This document shows positions 1 to 32,010 of a DNA stretch of 64,000 nucleotides, piece by piece (position 1 is the first letter of the stretch; each line of letters begins with the position of its first letter). A program made the position numbers and the translations under genes. A model generated the notes under the pieces. The model was not told where the DNA came from and ran no database searches. It was given only the letters and a program-made list of their open reading frames with translations. Source of the stretch: Glandiceps talaboti (lineage: Eukaryota > Hemichordata > Enteropneusta > Spengelidae); NCBI RefSeq assembly GCF_964340395.1, contig NC_135568.1, positions 4,445,803 through 4,509,802 of the forward strand. Direction: 5' to 3'.

Positions 1-508
1 CCTATTTCTAGACCTAATTTGCATATTCATCCATATATAATTCACCAACACTTGTAAAAATGAGGGTTCTTGCCAATCCCCTTCCAAGGCTTAACACAAA
101 ATATCAATTACAAAGGACTTCACCCCCACATCAGCTCAAATGTATTCAATACACTTTTCAAATCAAAATTTAAAAATAACACGAGCATTAATTTAATTAT
201 TATTGTATATGACATCTATAGAATCCATATTTTTTCCTGCCATGTTCAATTCTATAAAGGAAAACCCACATAAAAACCTGGTCCTCAATGACTTGCCTGT
301 GGTTGCCATGTCTTTATAGTAACTGTAAAATATAGAAATAGAGGACTTCCTCGTATACATGAGTCCAAGGTTTGTCTGAATTTTCTGATTTTACACATTG
401 CATCAATTTGATTATCCACTATAGTATAAATTTACAAACAGGTGTGCAAAATTTCCTCTGTTGACTACGAAACATGTAGGGATTAAAGGTCAGCTATCAA
501 ACACTTAC

Positions 509-1704
509 CTCATTCTTTATAGGTGATGCAGTATTTGACTTGTTCTTTGTGACTGCCTTTGATTCAACAATGTGGTGGGATAATGTCAAACAGTTCTCAT
601 AAGACACGGTAGATTCTGGCATATTTTGACTTTCCCCAGTTACTGGAGAGTTCAACTGGAAAAGAAGTTATTATATTGTTGTTTGAGAATAAAAATGTAT
701 CAAGTTATTTAATATCCACATATCATAAATCTAGCTCTCACACTTTAATGATGTCAGCTATTATTATAGTATAGACACAAATGGGTGCAATAGGAATGCA
801 CAAACGCCTCTGTATAAAGTGAACTAAAAACACATGTTACACAGGGAACCTTGCACTTCCCTGTAACATTCACATACCTAGGACATGGTTGTGTACATAG
901 CTATACCAGCTCAGTGGAGCCATGGGAACTGTACCAGCTATGTGCACTATATCCCTGTAACAGCTCTGGCCAACACACCAGGTGTAACATACCTAGAGTT
1001 GACAGATGTGTAACTGGTATGCCAACATAAATTTAACATGGATGTGAAAACAGCAATGCAGCATAGGTTTTTACAACATCCATGTACAAGTGCTTTTTCC
1101 CACTGCCATGTACCAGCTATATCTGTAACATAGGTATTTTCACATAGCCATGTACCAGCTATGTTAGCAATTAGCTACAACATAGGTATTTCCCACAGCC
1201 ATGTACCAGCTATGTGAGCAATGCTAGTCAGATATGAACAAAAGGGTTGCTACAGGGTGTTATTCCACCATAGCTGTTACAGCTATGTGCACAATGCAGT
1301 ATGCAGCTATGGTACTAGGATGTACAAAACAGTCATGGCACAGATGTAGTATTCCAGATCCATTCAACAGGCATATTTTCACACAACCATGTACCAGGGC
1401 TGTGAAAAAATATACCCTGTAACGGGGGCTGTGAGGCATACAGCTGGTACATAGCTATGCTCTTCTTCCTAACACTATGAAGTGGCCACATCCTAGTACT
1501 GGGATGTGCAATGTTCCCTGTGTATTCAATGGACAGCTTTCAAACACTTACGTGTTTCTGTACAGGGGTTGCAGACTTTGAGTTTTTCCTAGTATCAGCC
1601 ACTGATTCAACAACGTTAACGAGGTGGTTGGGTGATGTTACATTAGACACTGTACATTCTCGTAGATCTTCACCTTCTCCACCAACAGTTAATAGGGAAT
1701 GGAT
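509..1704 (-). CDS. Partial gene of unknown function with two duplicated exons
   Basis: Two minus-strand exons are bounded by good splice signals and are open in the same phase. Exon 1704..1552 (51 codons) follows a ttctttctcag acceptor and ends at a gtaagt donor. Exon 655..509 (49 codons) follows a cttcttttccag acceptor and also ends at gtaagt. Both are phase 0 at each end, so they could be added or lost without a frameshift. Their peptides align (for example HLVNVVESVADTRKNSKSA against HIVESKAVTKNKSNTA), and the flanking intron bases match too (tcaaacacttac on the donor side, aagaagttat on the acceptor side). They therefore arose by exon duplication. The peptides are Ser/Thr/Asn-rich and look disordered; no domain was recognised. 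The gene continues off the left edge and its 5' end is not settled. The product is unknown. Confidence 0.55.
820..1480. repeat. Diverged minisatellite-like repeat
   Basis: Imperfect repeats carry ccatgtaccagctat (at 1107, 1148 and 1199, with weaker copies before and after) and acataggtatt. They fill the intron between the two duplicated exons. Spacing is about 41-51 bases and copies are diverged. Confidence 0.55.
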
Positions 1705-1912
1705 CTGAGAAAGAAGTTATAATTTTTGTTATAAACTCATTCAAAAAATGTTTCTGAATTTCCACAGTACTGACAAATTTGCAAAACATATATATTAACA
1801 AGCTGTCATCAGAGATGACTCAATCCCCGCAATGAATGTTTTCAGAGAATTGCCACCCGTCATGGTAGTGTGATTAGATTGTATGAAATATAGCACCAAT
1901 GATATTGTCAAA

Positions 1913-2560
1913 CAAAATGGCTGTCTGGCAGCCATTTTGGACCGTAACACCCAGGAAATTGACGTGCATATTTACACTCTATTGTCTTGTCATTGTACCG
2001 AGTTTGAGAAGAATCGGTCCACTCATGTTCAAGTATTGGCTCTGGACATGTAAAAATTGAAACAAAAATGGCCGTCTGGCAGCCATATTGGATCGTATCA
2101 CAAAACAAATTTACGTCCAAATGTACTCCACACTGTCTTGTCTTTGTACCAACTTCCAGGAAAATTGATCAGTCATGTTCAAGTATTGGCTCTGGACATG
2201 AAAGAATTGAAATAAAATGGCCGTCTGGCAGCCATATTGGACCGTAACACCCAGGAAATTGACGTATATATGTACACTCTATTGTCTTGTCCTTGTATCG
2301 AGTTTGAGAAGAATCGGTCCAGTTATGTTCAAGTATTGGCACTGGACATGTAAAAATTGAAACAAAACGGCCATCTGGCAGCCATATTGAATCGTATCAC
2401 AAAACAAATTGACATGCAAATGTACACTCTATTGTCTTGTCTTTATACCAACTTTGAGAAAAATTGATCCAGTCATGTTCAAGTATTGGCTCTGGACATG
2501 AAAGAATTGAAATAAAATGGCCATCTGGCAGCCATATTGGACCGTATCAAATGTGTGTTA
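1913..2560. repeat. 150-bp tandem repeat with alternating A/B units
   Basis: The motif tctggcagccat recurs at 1924, 2075, 2224, 2374 and 2524, a period of 149-151 bases. Units 1 and 3 continue with accgtaacacccaggaaatt. Units 2 and 4 continue with cgtatcacaaaacaaatt. Copy 5 is truncated. Units 1 and 3 also share gagaagaatcggtcc, and units 2 and 4 share gaaagaattgaaataaa at their ends. The true repeat unit is therefore a dimer of about 300 bases. Confidence 0.85.
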
Positions 2561-2909
2561 ATATCATTCACAATGAAATATATCAAATTCTATGGACTTT
2601 TACTTCTCTTTAGTTTGGTACATGTATAGTCCCCAAATTCTATCTTCTGCTCTGAAAATATGGTAATGATATGCAAATTATCATGTAAATTACATTATCC
2701 CACTTCTTCATCAAATATAGGAAAAACCCTGTATGCAAATATGTATGTACGTAAACATGTACATAAACAGGCTTTAAAAGAAACTGAATGAGGACTAGTA
2801 GATTTCCAAGCAGGACTAGTGGATTTCAATTTCTACTAGTCCTGGTGTAGTAGGTTTTCACAGAAAATTTTAACCCCTGGAGACTGAGTGACAGGTTTAT
2901 TGAGAATTT

Positions 2910-3005
2910 AAAAAAAAAATAAAAAAAATTCGCGTAGTCGCACCATTTTAGTCAGTCTGCCCTGACCAGAACCAATTCTTTTTTTATTTGGCCCAACATA
3001 CCTTT
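2910..3005. mobile_element. Dispersed element with ctgaccagaacc / tttatttggcc core
   Basis: An A/T-rich tract with long A runs is followed by cgcgtagtcgcaccat, ctgaccagaacc, a T run and tttggccc. The same order of parts (A-rich tract, CG-rich stretch, ctgaccagaacc, T run, ggccta) is seen at 31860-31955. Related cores occur near 13272-13310 and, inverted, at 15570-15620. No coding region or clear terminal repeat was seen. Confidence 0.5.
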
Positions 3006-3137
3006 CTCGCCACACCGTCACAGTGACAACCAGTCAGGGTCGCATCCTTTTGCCAAAAAGGCTTTAGTTTAGCCACATCGAGTGGTTTCTCCCTCTGTCT
3101 ACGAGACATGTGTGATGATGTGTTTACCATTACGTTC
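3002..3137 (-). CDS. Candidate upstream exon of the left-edge gene, possibly repeat-derived
   Basis: On the minus strand, a ttatgttag acceptor is followed by an ATG (3130..3128), 43 open codons (start MVNTSSHMSRRQREK) and a gtatgt donor in phase 0. That phase would join to the exon at 1704..1552. Against this, the donor abuts a dispersed element (polyT/A, a CG-rich stretch, then ctgaccagaacc and tttatttggcc) that recurs near 31.9 kb. The open stretch may therefore be part of that element rather than a real exon. Another short ATG-plus-donor stretch lies at about 3880..3828 on the same strand, but its phase does not fit. Confidence 0.3.
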
Positions 3138-4659
3138 CTAACATAAAAATGAGATTTATTGGCATTAACTTAGGCAATTAACGGTTACAACAATACAGCG
3201 TGACTATCATTCATATGACAGGGGAAGCGAGGAAACACTTACAATTAATATGGTAAAATTCAAACAAACAAACAACCAGTTGTCTAGTTATCCACGCTGC
3301 ATTTGATGATGATGGACGGATGTGCGCTAAATTTAGGTGTTACGTTACATGAAACATCGCTACCTCACGAGCTCACATCTCTCAACCCATGCAGCTCCAT
3401 GCTCAACCGCACGTCAAAGTGGTTGTTTATTACTGTTCATCATGATACTTACGATCAAAAACTCTGCGTTTACTGTGAAATATACAGAGACTTTATCTAT
3501 ATACCTACCTTTTGAAGTTTTCTGAATTAGCGTCCATACTGTGTACCCGGAATGTGTGTACTTCTGAGGAGAACGCACGCGCACGCCGACCTCACACTCC
3601 CGTTTAACCAGACTCTCGCCGTTGAGGGCATTCGCCCCCCCCCCCCCTCGACTGCATTTTGTCAGCTTGCATTTCTGCACAACATCCCTCATTAGAATAG
3701 AACTTTTTTTGTATTTTAAAATTTCTCCGCCGCGTATGAGCTAATTCAATGAAATGCCTGCGATGGCTACACTTAGTAATAGTATTAACTAAACTTGATT
3801 TAAATAGATATAGCAACGGTATTTACCATGCGTAGATGTTTTACCAACTGAAACACTCTTGGCTTGTGACATTGCCTCGTCCTGCTTGCAGATGGTGCAT
3901 ATATATGTCTACGTTCCTGTCAGACGACTGACTCCACATTACAATTCTCCGGATGCTAAAGTGCAAGTGTGACCCATTGAGAACTTCCCAACCTCAGATT
4001 TTCGAGATTAGTTAATATGCTAAGCGGGTAGAATGTACTAATAGTGGTCTCATCATTTAATATCAACAGAAATAAAGAAGTGTCGGGTATTTGCATAATC
4101 GTCTTGCCCATCTCTTGTCAGTGTATGCATGGACACTCAGACCACTATAGAAACTAAGACTAAAATATAAACTAGAAAGTAGTCTTGCTGATAGACGTTG
4201 GGGCTTTCTTCCAACAAAGTTCGCTGTGACGCCTATCCTTGTTGTATTGTAAATGCGGAATGACACACGAGGTCTAGCAGCTAGACTAGGACATGAGTAG
4301 CTGTGGCCAGATTCATATAGCAAGTATTCATAGTAGGAGCACAGAAACATAAAAAGACTTATTTTTTCTTTATTGTTTATTATACGTTTGTAGTGCCGGG
4401 TATTTTAAAATCTTGCATTTGTATTGCAATTGATTGGCATGATTGGCGTGACTTGAACGCTTATAACTTTGATTGTTAACGTTCGAACACGCAGAACAAT
4501 TAATAGCCAGCCACCTTAGCTCTGATATATGCTTTGAGAACTCTGTCAGCAGTTGTGTCGCAGTTCTCAGTGCATATTTCTAGAGCTGTGACCCGTCTTT
4601 TTTGAGGACAGCGCGACATTGCACATATATACGTTAATAATATCGTCTAAAATCTAAGT

Positions 4660-5240
4660 TATAGTCTAAATTAGAGGGGAGGGCTGGGAGGCGACGATAT
4701 TATCGGATTTTATCGGATAAAATCTAAAACCTTTCTAAAATCTAAGTTACAGGGGCTTGCTGGGAGGCCTGAGTCCCAGAAGACGATGTTATCGGATAAA
4801 ATCAAAAACTTGTCTAAAATCTAAGTTAGAGTCTAAATTAGAGGGGTGGGATTGGAGGCCTGGGTCCCAAAAGACGATATAATCGGATTTTATCGGATAA
4901 ATTATAAAACCTGTCTAAAATCTAAGTTAGAGTCTAAATTAGAGGGGCGGGTTTGGAGGCCTGGGGTCCCAGAAGACAATATTATCGGATTTTATCGGAT
5001 AAATTATAAAACCTGTCTAAAATCTAAGTTAGAGTCTAAATAAGAGGGGTGGGTTTGGAGGCCTGGAGTCCCAGAAGACGATATTATCGGATTTTATCGG
5101 ATAAAATCTAAAACCTGTCTAAAATCTAAGTTAGAGACTAAATAAGAGGGGTGGGTTTGGAGGCCTGGAGTCCCAGAAGACGATATTATCGGATTTTATC
5201 GGATAAAATCTAAAACCTGCTAAAATCTAAGTAAGAGTCT
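4660..5240. repeat. Tandem repeat of about 102 bp
   Basis: The string ggaggcctg recurs at 4763, 4854, 4955, 5057 and 5159 (one spacing of 91, then 101-102), each followed by tcccagaagacgat and the internal palindrome-like tatcggattttatcggata. A diverged first copy begins near 4680. Looser, scrambled copies of the tatcggat and ctaagttaga parts continue to about 5880. Confidence 0.85.
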
Positions 5241-5552
5241 CAATTAATAATATCCGTTAAAATGTAGTATAGGGCCCCCGCCGATGCTCTGTCTAATATA
5301 ATAGTCTAAGTTAGATTTTACACTCTTAGTTAGAAATTGTCGGATAATATCCGATAAAACGTGAACTGTCCAATATTATAGTCCAAGTTAGATTTTATAC
5401 TGTAAGTTAGAAATTATCGGAACAAATCTCAGTTAGAGTCTAATATTAGACGTGCTGGTTGGGAGGCCGGGGTTGTGATGAGTCGTGTGCAGTCTAATAT
5501 TAAAGTCTAAGTTAGATATTATCTGATTATTATCCGATAATGGAAAATGTGC

Positions 5553-5608
5553 AATGTCGCGTCTTCATGTCTTTTTTTTTACACCTGACCTCATGAAGAC
5601 ACGACATT
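5553..5608. repeat. 17-bp inverted repeat (hairpin)
   Basis: aatgtcgcgtcttcatg (5553-5569) is complementary to catgaagacacgacatt (5592-5608) with one mismatch, around a T-rich 22-base loop. It lies within the degenerate part of the tatcggat repeat region. Confidence 0.7.
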
Positions 5609-7506
5609 ACACAAATAGCCATTATCGAATAAAATCTTATGTTAGACTCTAGGTTAGATGCAGGCTGTAACTTACTTTTGATGACATTATCCTATAAAAA
5701 GTACTCTGTATGTGTGAAGTGTTTAGTCTACAATTCGATTTCAGAGTATTACTTGGATTTTATCCAATATCATCTGATAAAAAGGTACTTCTGGGGGTTC
5801 AGGCCATGAGAGATGTCTAATATTAGATTTTAGAGGATATTATCTAAAATTATTAGACTCTAATACATCCATGGTTAGACTTAGACCATGTTACACAGAC
5901 AATGAACACAAAATTGCAGTCCCTTGCTTTTATGATGTTTTGCACTCACAAATCCGTGATTGACGGAATGTACACTTTAATACTATGGATGAATAATATT
6001 TAAATGTTGCAAACCTTTCTCACACATATTCTTGACAGTGATGTTGATTTTGAGAGAAGATTGTGTTTGACAATATAATAGACAAGTCAAGATTACTGAC
6101 TACATAGCTAGCGCTCTTCAATATGTAAAGTGTGAACAGTGAAATGAAAACAGCTGGTGTACTTCCAATTTCTCTTACAAGGCATGTACGCTCAACACAG
6201 TCATCAGTACGATCTGTGTCAGAAAAAAATCGATATTCTTTTCACTAAATTTTGCAAAAAAATCAATCGATATTGTAGCTGTCAATCAATTATTGCTGCC
6301 TTAAATGCTTTGTGGAATAGCTTACAAATGAGAGCCTCCCTGTGCCCTGGACCATAGTGTCTCTATCTCTGTCTTGTCGTCTCTACTTCCACCCATATCT
6401 GAGTATCTCAACCTCTAGCCTGTAGCTTAAAACCTCTAGAAAATCCCAATAACATTTCCTATAGAAATGCAAACCTGTTTCAAAGTCATGGCTCTTCGCC
6501 CGGGGCTATTCGTATAAGAATGTCAACCTCATGATTAATCTAAACTAGGGAAGTTAATCACATGCATGTTTCAAGTCATAAAATTATATTTGCATAGCAT
6601 AGTGACATAATGTTGACATCATTTAGTATTTTATCAAGGTTAAAATCACAGTATGTTTATCTTTATTTCATGTCATTTTAACTTTTAGTGAAGTTCATCA
6701 ATCCACTGATTCTGATAGGAGGTGACCACTATTTGGGTGGAGTTCCCATTGCAGTCAAAACAAGATCGAAAGCACAATACACCAAAATACACTGTGATAA
6801 TACACTGTTATTACATTGGAGCTGTTTATTTTATGGCTGCAAATTTTAATATCCCCCCCCCCCCCCAGCCCAAAGAAAAGTGAGCCTTGGATATTTACAG
6901 TTTCAACACAAACAATAAATTGCAACAATGTATAAAATATTATGTAAATGAGCCATCTAGGGTTGCACTGTCTAGAGAGGTCGTAGTACAAGGCAACAAC
7001 TGCACCGGCAACTACATTGCACAATAGCTACATTATCAAAACTATCTTTTCATTTAGAAGGCAGCTTATATGTCGATATGAATAGGAAATAATCCACTAT
7101 TTATCAGTGGTAATCAGTAGTTCAACTTTCTAATAAACTGTTTAAGGCCCAGTTTGTGTGGCAAGACACCGTCAAGTTGTCTCTTTGTCATTGAGTCTTC
7201 TTGGCAAAGCAGTAGAGAAAAATAAGTACATGAAAATATGTGACTAAATGCACTGAATAACACATAAACAAAAATGAATATTGTAAATTTTTGTAAGGGC
7301 ATGTTTTATTGACAATCATTACCTCCTTTTGGATGGCATAATTAATTTTCGTTTAGGTATTTAGAAATCTGCACGTAGTTCATACATTATCTTCCACCAG
7401 ATGCGCAATGGTGCTGCCGAACTCATCATTTTGTTTGATTATAATTGACAACTGGATTTGTATCATGAATGTATGGACTGGAATTCGAATCGAAGTAGGG
7501 TCAAGA

Positions 7507-7610
7507 CTAGACTGAAAGGTTCAGTCGTTTATTGGCACTCCTTACGTCATGCAAAACATGTTTAGAATGAGGTAAGGAGTGCCAATAAACGACCGAACCT
7601 TCCAGTCTAG
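7507..7610. repeat. 39-bp foldback
   Basis: The arms 7507-7545 and 7572-7610 are inverted copies differing at two positions and are separated by 26 bases. The shared core includes gtcgtttattggcactcc. This is probably a small foldback element. Confidence 0.8.
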
Positions 7611-7984
7611 GTCAAGACAAGAGTGGTTGTCTAGGGCGACTGAAAACTAACACACTGTCGTACTTCTCAAAATAAATTCATTTAGCCAGTGTGTGTAGCT
7701 CAACTTACATCTATGATTCATGAACTCTCCAAAACATTATGTGAATTACAAATGACTTGACAATTGGGAAAGCTTGATCAAATTGTATTTATCATTGTAA
7801 ACTATGTGATGGCCATCAAACTACAGTCTTACAGGTAACATCAAGTTCCTGGTGATAGGTGTTTGATGATGATATTGACTGAGTCTAGCTGCTTTATCTG
7901 GGTAAAATAACTTCAAAATCATAAAGTAACCATACTTCTAGAGTCTATTTCATACATCCACGCATAACCGAGGACCCAACACGT

Positions 7985-8011
7985 TTGTGTGTGTGTGTGT
8001 GTGTGTGTGTG
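7985..8011. repeat. (GT)n microsatellite
   Basis: An uninterrupted GT tract of about 13 repeats. Confidence 0.95.
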
Positions 8012-8307
8012 AAAATTTCTTGTGGTGTGCATACGTTTTTCAAATTATTTGGGTTTCACACTCCAATAGAGGGCGATATGACATCAAAAAGGTGCCAAAT
8101 GAAAATGTGTGAATGTTCTCACACATTTTCGGACATTTCTACCGACCTGAGGACTAGGGTTAAATTGAACCATATTAAAACCAGGGGTCTTGAAGACTCA
8201 TTAAAGCAGTTTCACTTTGAGGACCCAAAATAAGTCCCCGGAACTCGGTCAGGTCCCCGGAAGACGGCTGTGTATTCAAATGGTGGTCCTCAGATTGATG
8301 GCAATGC

Positions 8308-8310
<3 letters not shown>

Positions 8311-8354
<44 letters not shown>
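8311..8354. repeat. (CA)n microsatellite
   Basis: An uninterrupted CA tract of about 22 repeats, about 300 bases from the GT tract on the same strand. Confidence 0.95.
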
Positions 8355-8355
<1 letters not shown>

Positions 8356-8786
8356 CTGTACTGAAAACTGCCAGACTCTTGTTTTGATATGTTTAACACC
8401 AGGTACACTATTCAATATTATTGTTGTCTTCTCAATAATGTGATCTACAGTCAGTGATATGGTCTGGGTAAATGAAACTAAAATGCAGCACTTTGAAAAA
8501 AAACAACTTTTTAATCAATAAACTTATTTCTCAGTCTGCAAGAAATTCACATAACTTGCTTCTAAATAAAAGAGCTAATTTGTGATGTGAAAAATACGAG
8601 GAACAAACTGTTGAACATTTATGAATTATAACTTCTTAATTTGTATTTGTGAAGTTGTTACAATGAAAATCAACCAAGCTACAAAAAAGGAAACTGCCAC
8701 AACATGATTTACTGAGCATGTGAACAACCTGCCCACATGGTTGCCATGACTACACTGTAAAGCAGAATAGCAATAGACCTGTTGCT

Positions 8787-9089
8787 GGTTCCAAGATGCA
8801 TTGCGCATCTCTCCATACAATGCCATGTATTCTGTACGCGCTGAGGGGTTTGCATGTGCTACTCAGGGGGATGGTTGTCACGTGACCGTACCCTGGGTTT
8901 ACCCATAAAATCCCACTCTGTCATCGATGGCGTTCAGTCTTTGTTCTATAATATCACCCATAATTAAAGAGGTCAACATGTCTTACCATCATTTCCTGAT
9001 GAAAATGTTATTTCAAATGTAGTAAAAACAAAACAAGACTAAATGTAACAACACAAGCGACGTCCTCTCACGCAATGCATCTTGGAACC
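8787..9089. mobile_element. MITE-like element with 20-bp terminal inverted repeats
   Basis: ggttccaagatgcattgcgc at 8787-8806 is the inverse complement of acgcaatgcatcttggaacc at 9070-9089, with one mismatch. The roughly 300-base interior has no coding potential. Size and structure suit a non-autonomous DNA transposon. Confidence 0.6.
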
Positions 9090-10966
9090 GGAAAATCGAC
9101 TACATCCCTGTATGAGGGGATGTTTATCAACAGCTGATAAATATTCATTCATTTTATCTCAGATTATCCTCACCGACAACACCCTGTCTCACCTGAAGTA
9201 TAGTTAGTAAAGACAGACTATTGCCTTAAATGACTCACAAACTGGTGAAGGAAATCTTTCCCTTGAGTGTGCACAAAGGAATAATAGTAAGAATTGCAAC
9301 AATGCCTTCATAATTTCAAATAAATACATACCAAACAACAGGGATTTCCAAATTTGAAGGTAGAAAAACTGTGTTTTAGAGTTTGTGGGCACAGCTTGGT
9401 TTGGGATAGAAACAGTTGATAGGAACCCAAAATATTTTAGTGTATAGAGTCCAAATCAATCAAAACCATGTGTGTACAGTGTCTCATGACATCATGACAT
9501 ATTATAATTATTTCTATGGTGAGATCCTAGATGGTATTATTTGATATTTTTGGATTCAAGTCAAGGCAGAAATGTTTCGATATAGGGTTCTAAACCATTG
9601 TGATTTTCTATTTGCAGCTTGATTCACTTTCATTGTATCATAAGATGGCTGAAAATGAGCCACCATCATAAAAGCTTCATTCAAATAATAAACAATATTA
9701 CTTTTAAATTTTGTTTGTATTTCTCAAGACTATCATATATTATCATTGAATGTAAATATGGTACTGAGCCATGTTAGTGAACCGGGCACTTTCACTGTTA
9801 CTTTTTCATAAAATGTGGGGGTGGGCTCTCACCCAGACAGCCCCTTGCAATGGTTGAAACTTGGATGTACATGTATACTTTAACTAATACATGGAGTGCA
9901 TTTCTTGGCCGAGTGAGGGCGCTAACATGACTCGATACTGTAGGTGTTGTATTGTGGACCTGGCAATCATTGCACAGTACCTACCATAAATCCCATAAAA
10001 AGCTTTTTTGATATACTCTGTGCTTGAACTCAGACGTACGATATAATATTATGTAAATTCAGCATAAAATAAGACTGCATTGTTGATTCGAAATCAAGAA
10101 ATTCCTATAAAATTGTCAAATTTTTAGAATCATATGAACACCATAATACCATATCTATAATCCCACAGAATCATAAAATCTCCCAAAACAGGTCAACAAA
10201 AAATAGTGTCAAATTTTCTTTTTAATAGCCTTCACATTTTCATTGTAAATTCTCTATAATCATGCTCTTATCAGGCAAAGGCCTGACTTGGCCTTTGACC
10301 TAAATTGTACTACAAGCATATCCACTTGGACCTAACTTTGTGAACTGTGAGGGCGCTCTTCACCAAAATGTTGAATATTTGAGGGCGCCCTTCATCCAAA
10401 TTCTACGGACTGCTACTTTGTCTCTTGTCTGTTGCAGGACACACTGCACGTTCTCTCAGCTCATTTTATGTTACAAAACTCCCTTGTGTAAAGATAACAT
10501 TTGTATAATGTTTAACACTTGTGCATTATCTATGTGTGGGACATGAATCTTGTCAAGGATTTTGTATCCTATTTATCTGACACTTCTAATATACAGTAAT
10601 AAAATTAAACAAAAGTTTTGAGACATATACCACTGGGGGCGCTCTTACTCAGTCAGTCATGGTAAACTATTGAGCGCATATACATTTTGTAAACAGTAGA
10701 CAATTATTGCATGAATATCTAGTGTTCTGCAAGTGTTTTACGTGATACTTGAATTTACATGCAGAAAGCATCACTTTCAGATTTGTATTAAAATATAGGT
10801 CTGAAAAATGGTTGCTTGGCAGAACAAAATAATGACCCCCAAATTCTGGGATTAAATCCCTGGCGTCTAAGAATTATTCAGTGGCATTTATACAATGAAT
10901 GAATACCTGTTCCTATATGACTGCAAACAACAGGATAGTAAACATTGACTGACACAGTAAGACAGC

Positions 10967-11075
10967 GCCCTCAGTGGCAAATATCTTTACTGACAAAGTA
11001 AAACCCAACAGTGTCTACTGCCCTCAGTGGCAAATATCTTTACAGACAAAATAAAATCCAATGTAGTGGCTACTG
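10967..11075. repeat. Tandem duplication, 53-bp period
   Basis: gccctcagtggcaaatatct occurs at 10967 and again at 11020, each followed by a similar acaaaataaaa-type sequence. Confidence 0.75.
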
Positions 11076-11442
11076 TACTGTGATGTATATTTCCTATAAA
11101 CACAGAAACCCTGTAAAACATAACACGGACATATCAAGGAATCTTCTTTGAATGTCATCAACTCTGGTAGTGTTTTCTGTTACGATGCAGATTTACTTAG
11201 TCACCATGAATCTCCAATAATCCCCCATTTCTATGAAATAAATATCATAACATGATATCTGGCTTCACCCTTGATTCAAAATTTGTATAAATTTGTATTG
11301 CTGATGGTCGAATCTCCAACAGGTTTTCTGAGAATATCGTCCATCAAACATTCATGTACAAGCCATTCTAGAAAACGTCTGATGAAGAGATCAAAGTGTC
11401 AGTCTGTGATTACACATGTTGTCCATTGAGGGCGCTGTTCAT

Positions 11443-31021
<19,579 letters not shown>

Positions 31022-31859
31022 ACTTCAAGCTGTAGACTGAAAACCCGCTATCCCCAGCGAACATTCACGCAAACTTTCGTGAAATACACGACACCACGTT
31101 CAGGTCGTCACGTCGATGTGCAGTACGGGCCTGAAAATGGCGATATCAACCTCTTTCCGAAACAAAACAATTTTACACAAAATTTGTAATATTTTCAATT
31201 TCAAAAAAAGCGAAAAAGCGAAAACCACGCTTTTATATTTGAATTCGATCGTAAATGTAAATCTTTTTCATGGCGAATTTGGAAATTGTGCGTGTTTATG
31301 GCATAGAAATTGGAGTTGTGAACGAGTCTAACGGCGAAAGTTTTGCGAGGGCGCTGTTTGAGATTGTACACTGAGAAAAAATCATGTCAACGTGGCTGGC
31401 GTCATGTTGTTAGGGGCTACAGATATATATATGTATGATACGTGTTTATGACGTACACATAGTAAAACTTTTGGTTGAGTATAAAACATGACCCGAAAAC
31501 GAAAATTATAAATTCTTAAATCCAACCCATATTAATGGTTAAAGTAAGCTAAAGGTACCATAATAATGATAATGATAGACTGTCGACAGTCGATCGTGCC
31601 TTTTTTGCTACGTTTTATCTAAAACTAAAGTCGTCGCCTCGCTCTGATCCGGAGCAATACTACTATAAGGCCAAAACAAATTCTATGCAAATTAGTAAAT
31701 ACACATTTTTTGACACTTTACATACTCTGTTCTATCATATTTATCTCTTGAAAAACTTCATTTTTCTTCGAAGCAGTTTAGGCTTTGTATATCCCAGTCT
31801 TGGCATGTAGTTTAGATTTCAGCTGCTTGTTCTCCTGATATCAGGAATAAATGAGGAAC

Positions 31860-32010
31860 GGGAAAGCAAAAATTATCGAAAAAAAAGGATCGACGCGAGG
31901 GTATTCAGGGCACGCGCGCGCTGACCAGAACCAGATTTATTTTTTTTGGCCTAACCGCGCACTGAAAGCTAGGGCCGTAGGCACGAGCAACTTTAGCAAA
32001 AAAGGCACGA
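31860..32010. mobile_element. Second copy of the ctgaccagaacc element
   Basis: An A-rich tract, cgacgcgagg and cacgcgcgcg, then ctgaccagaacc, a T run, ggcctaac, and finally gcaaaaaaggcacgaacgac. The order of parts matches 2910-3060. Confidence 0.5.

Larger units (their letters stand above)
3138..11442. other. Intergenic stretch, no convincing gene
   Basis: All open frames here are short (95 codons or fewer) and lack domain motifs or paired splice sites. The stretch holds a 102-bp tandem array, foldback sequences, two CA/GT microsatellites, a 53-bp tandem duplication and an inverted-repeat element, listed separately. The CpG-containing part at about 3.5-3.9 kb could be the promoter of the left-edge gene. 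The 3' UTR of ERP44 should start just below 11443, but no AATAAA was found on the minus strand nearby. Confidence 0.5.

Noticed and set aside
3414-3692. 92-codon minus-strand frame
   Set aside because: It crosses a poly-C run, has no splice sites or domain, and probably lies in a 5' flanking region.
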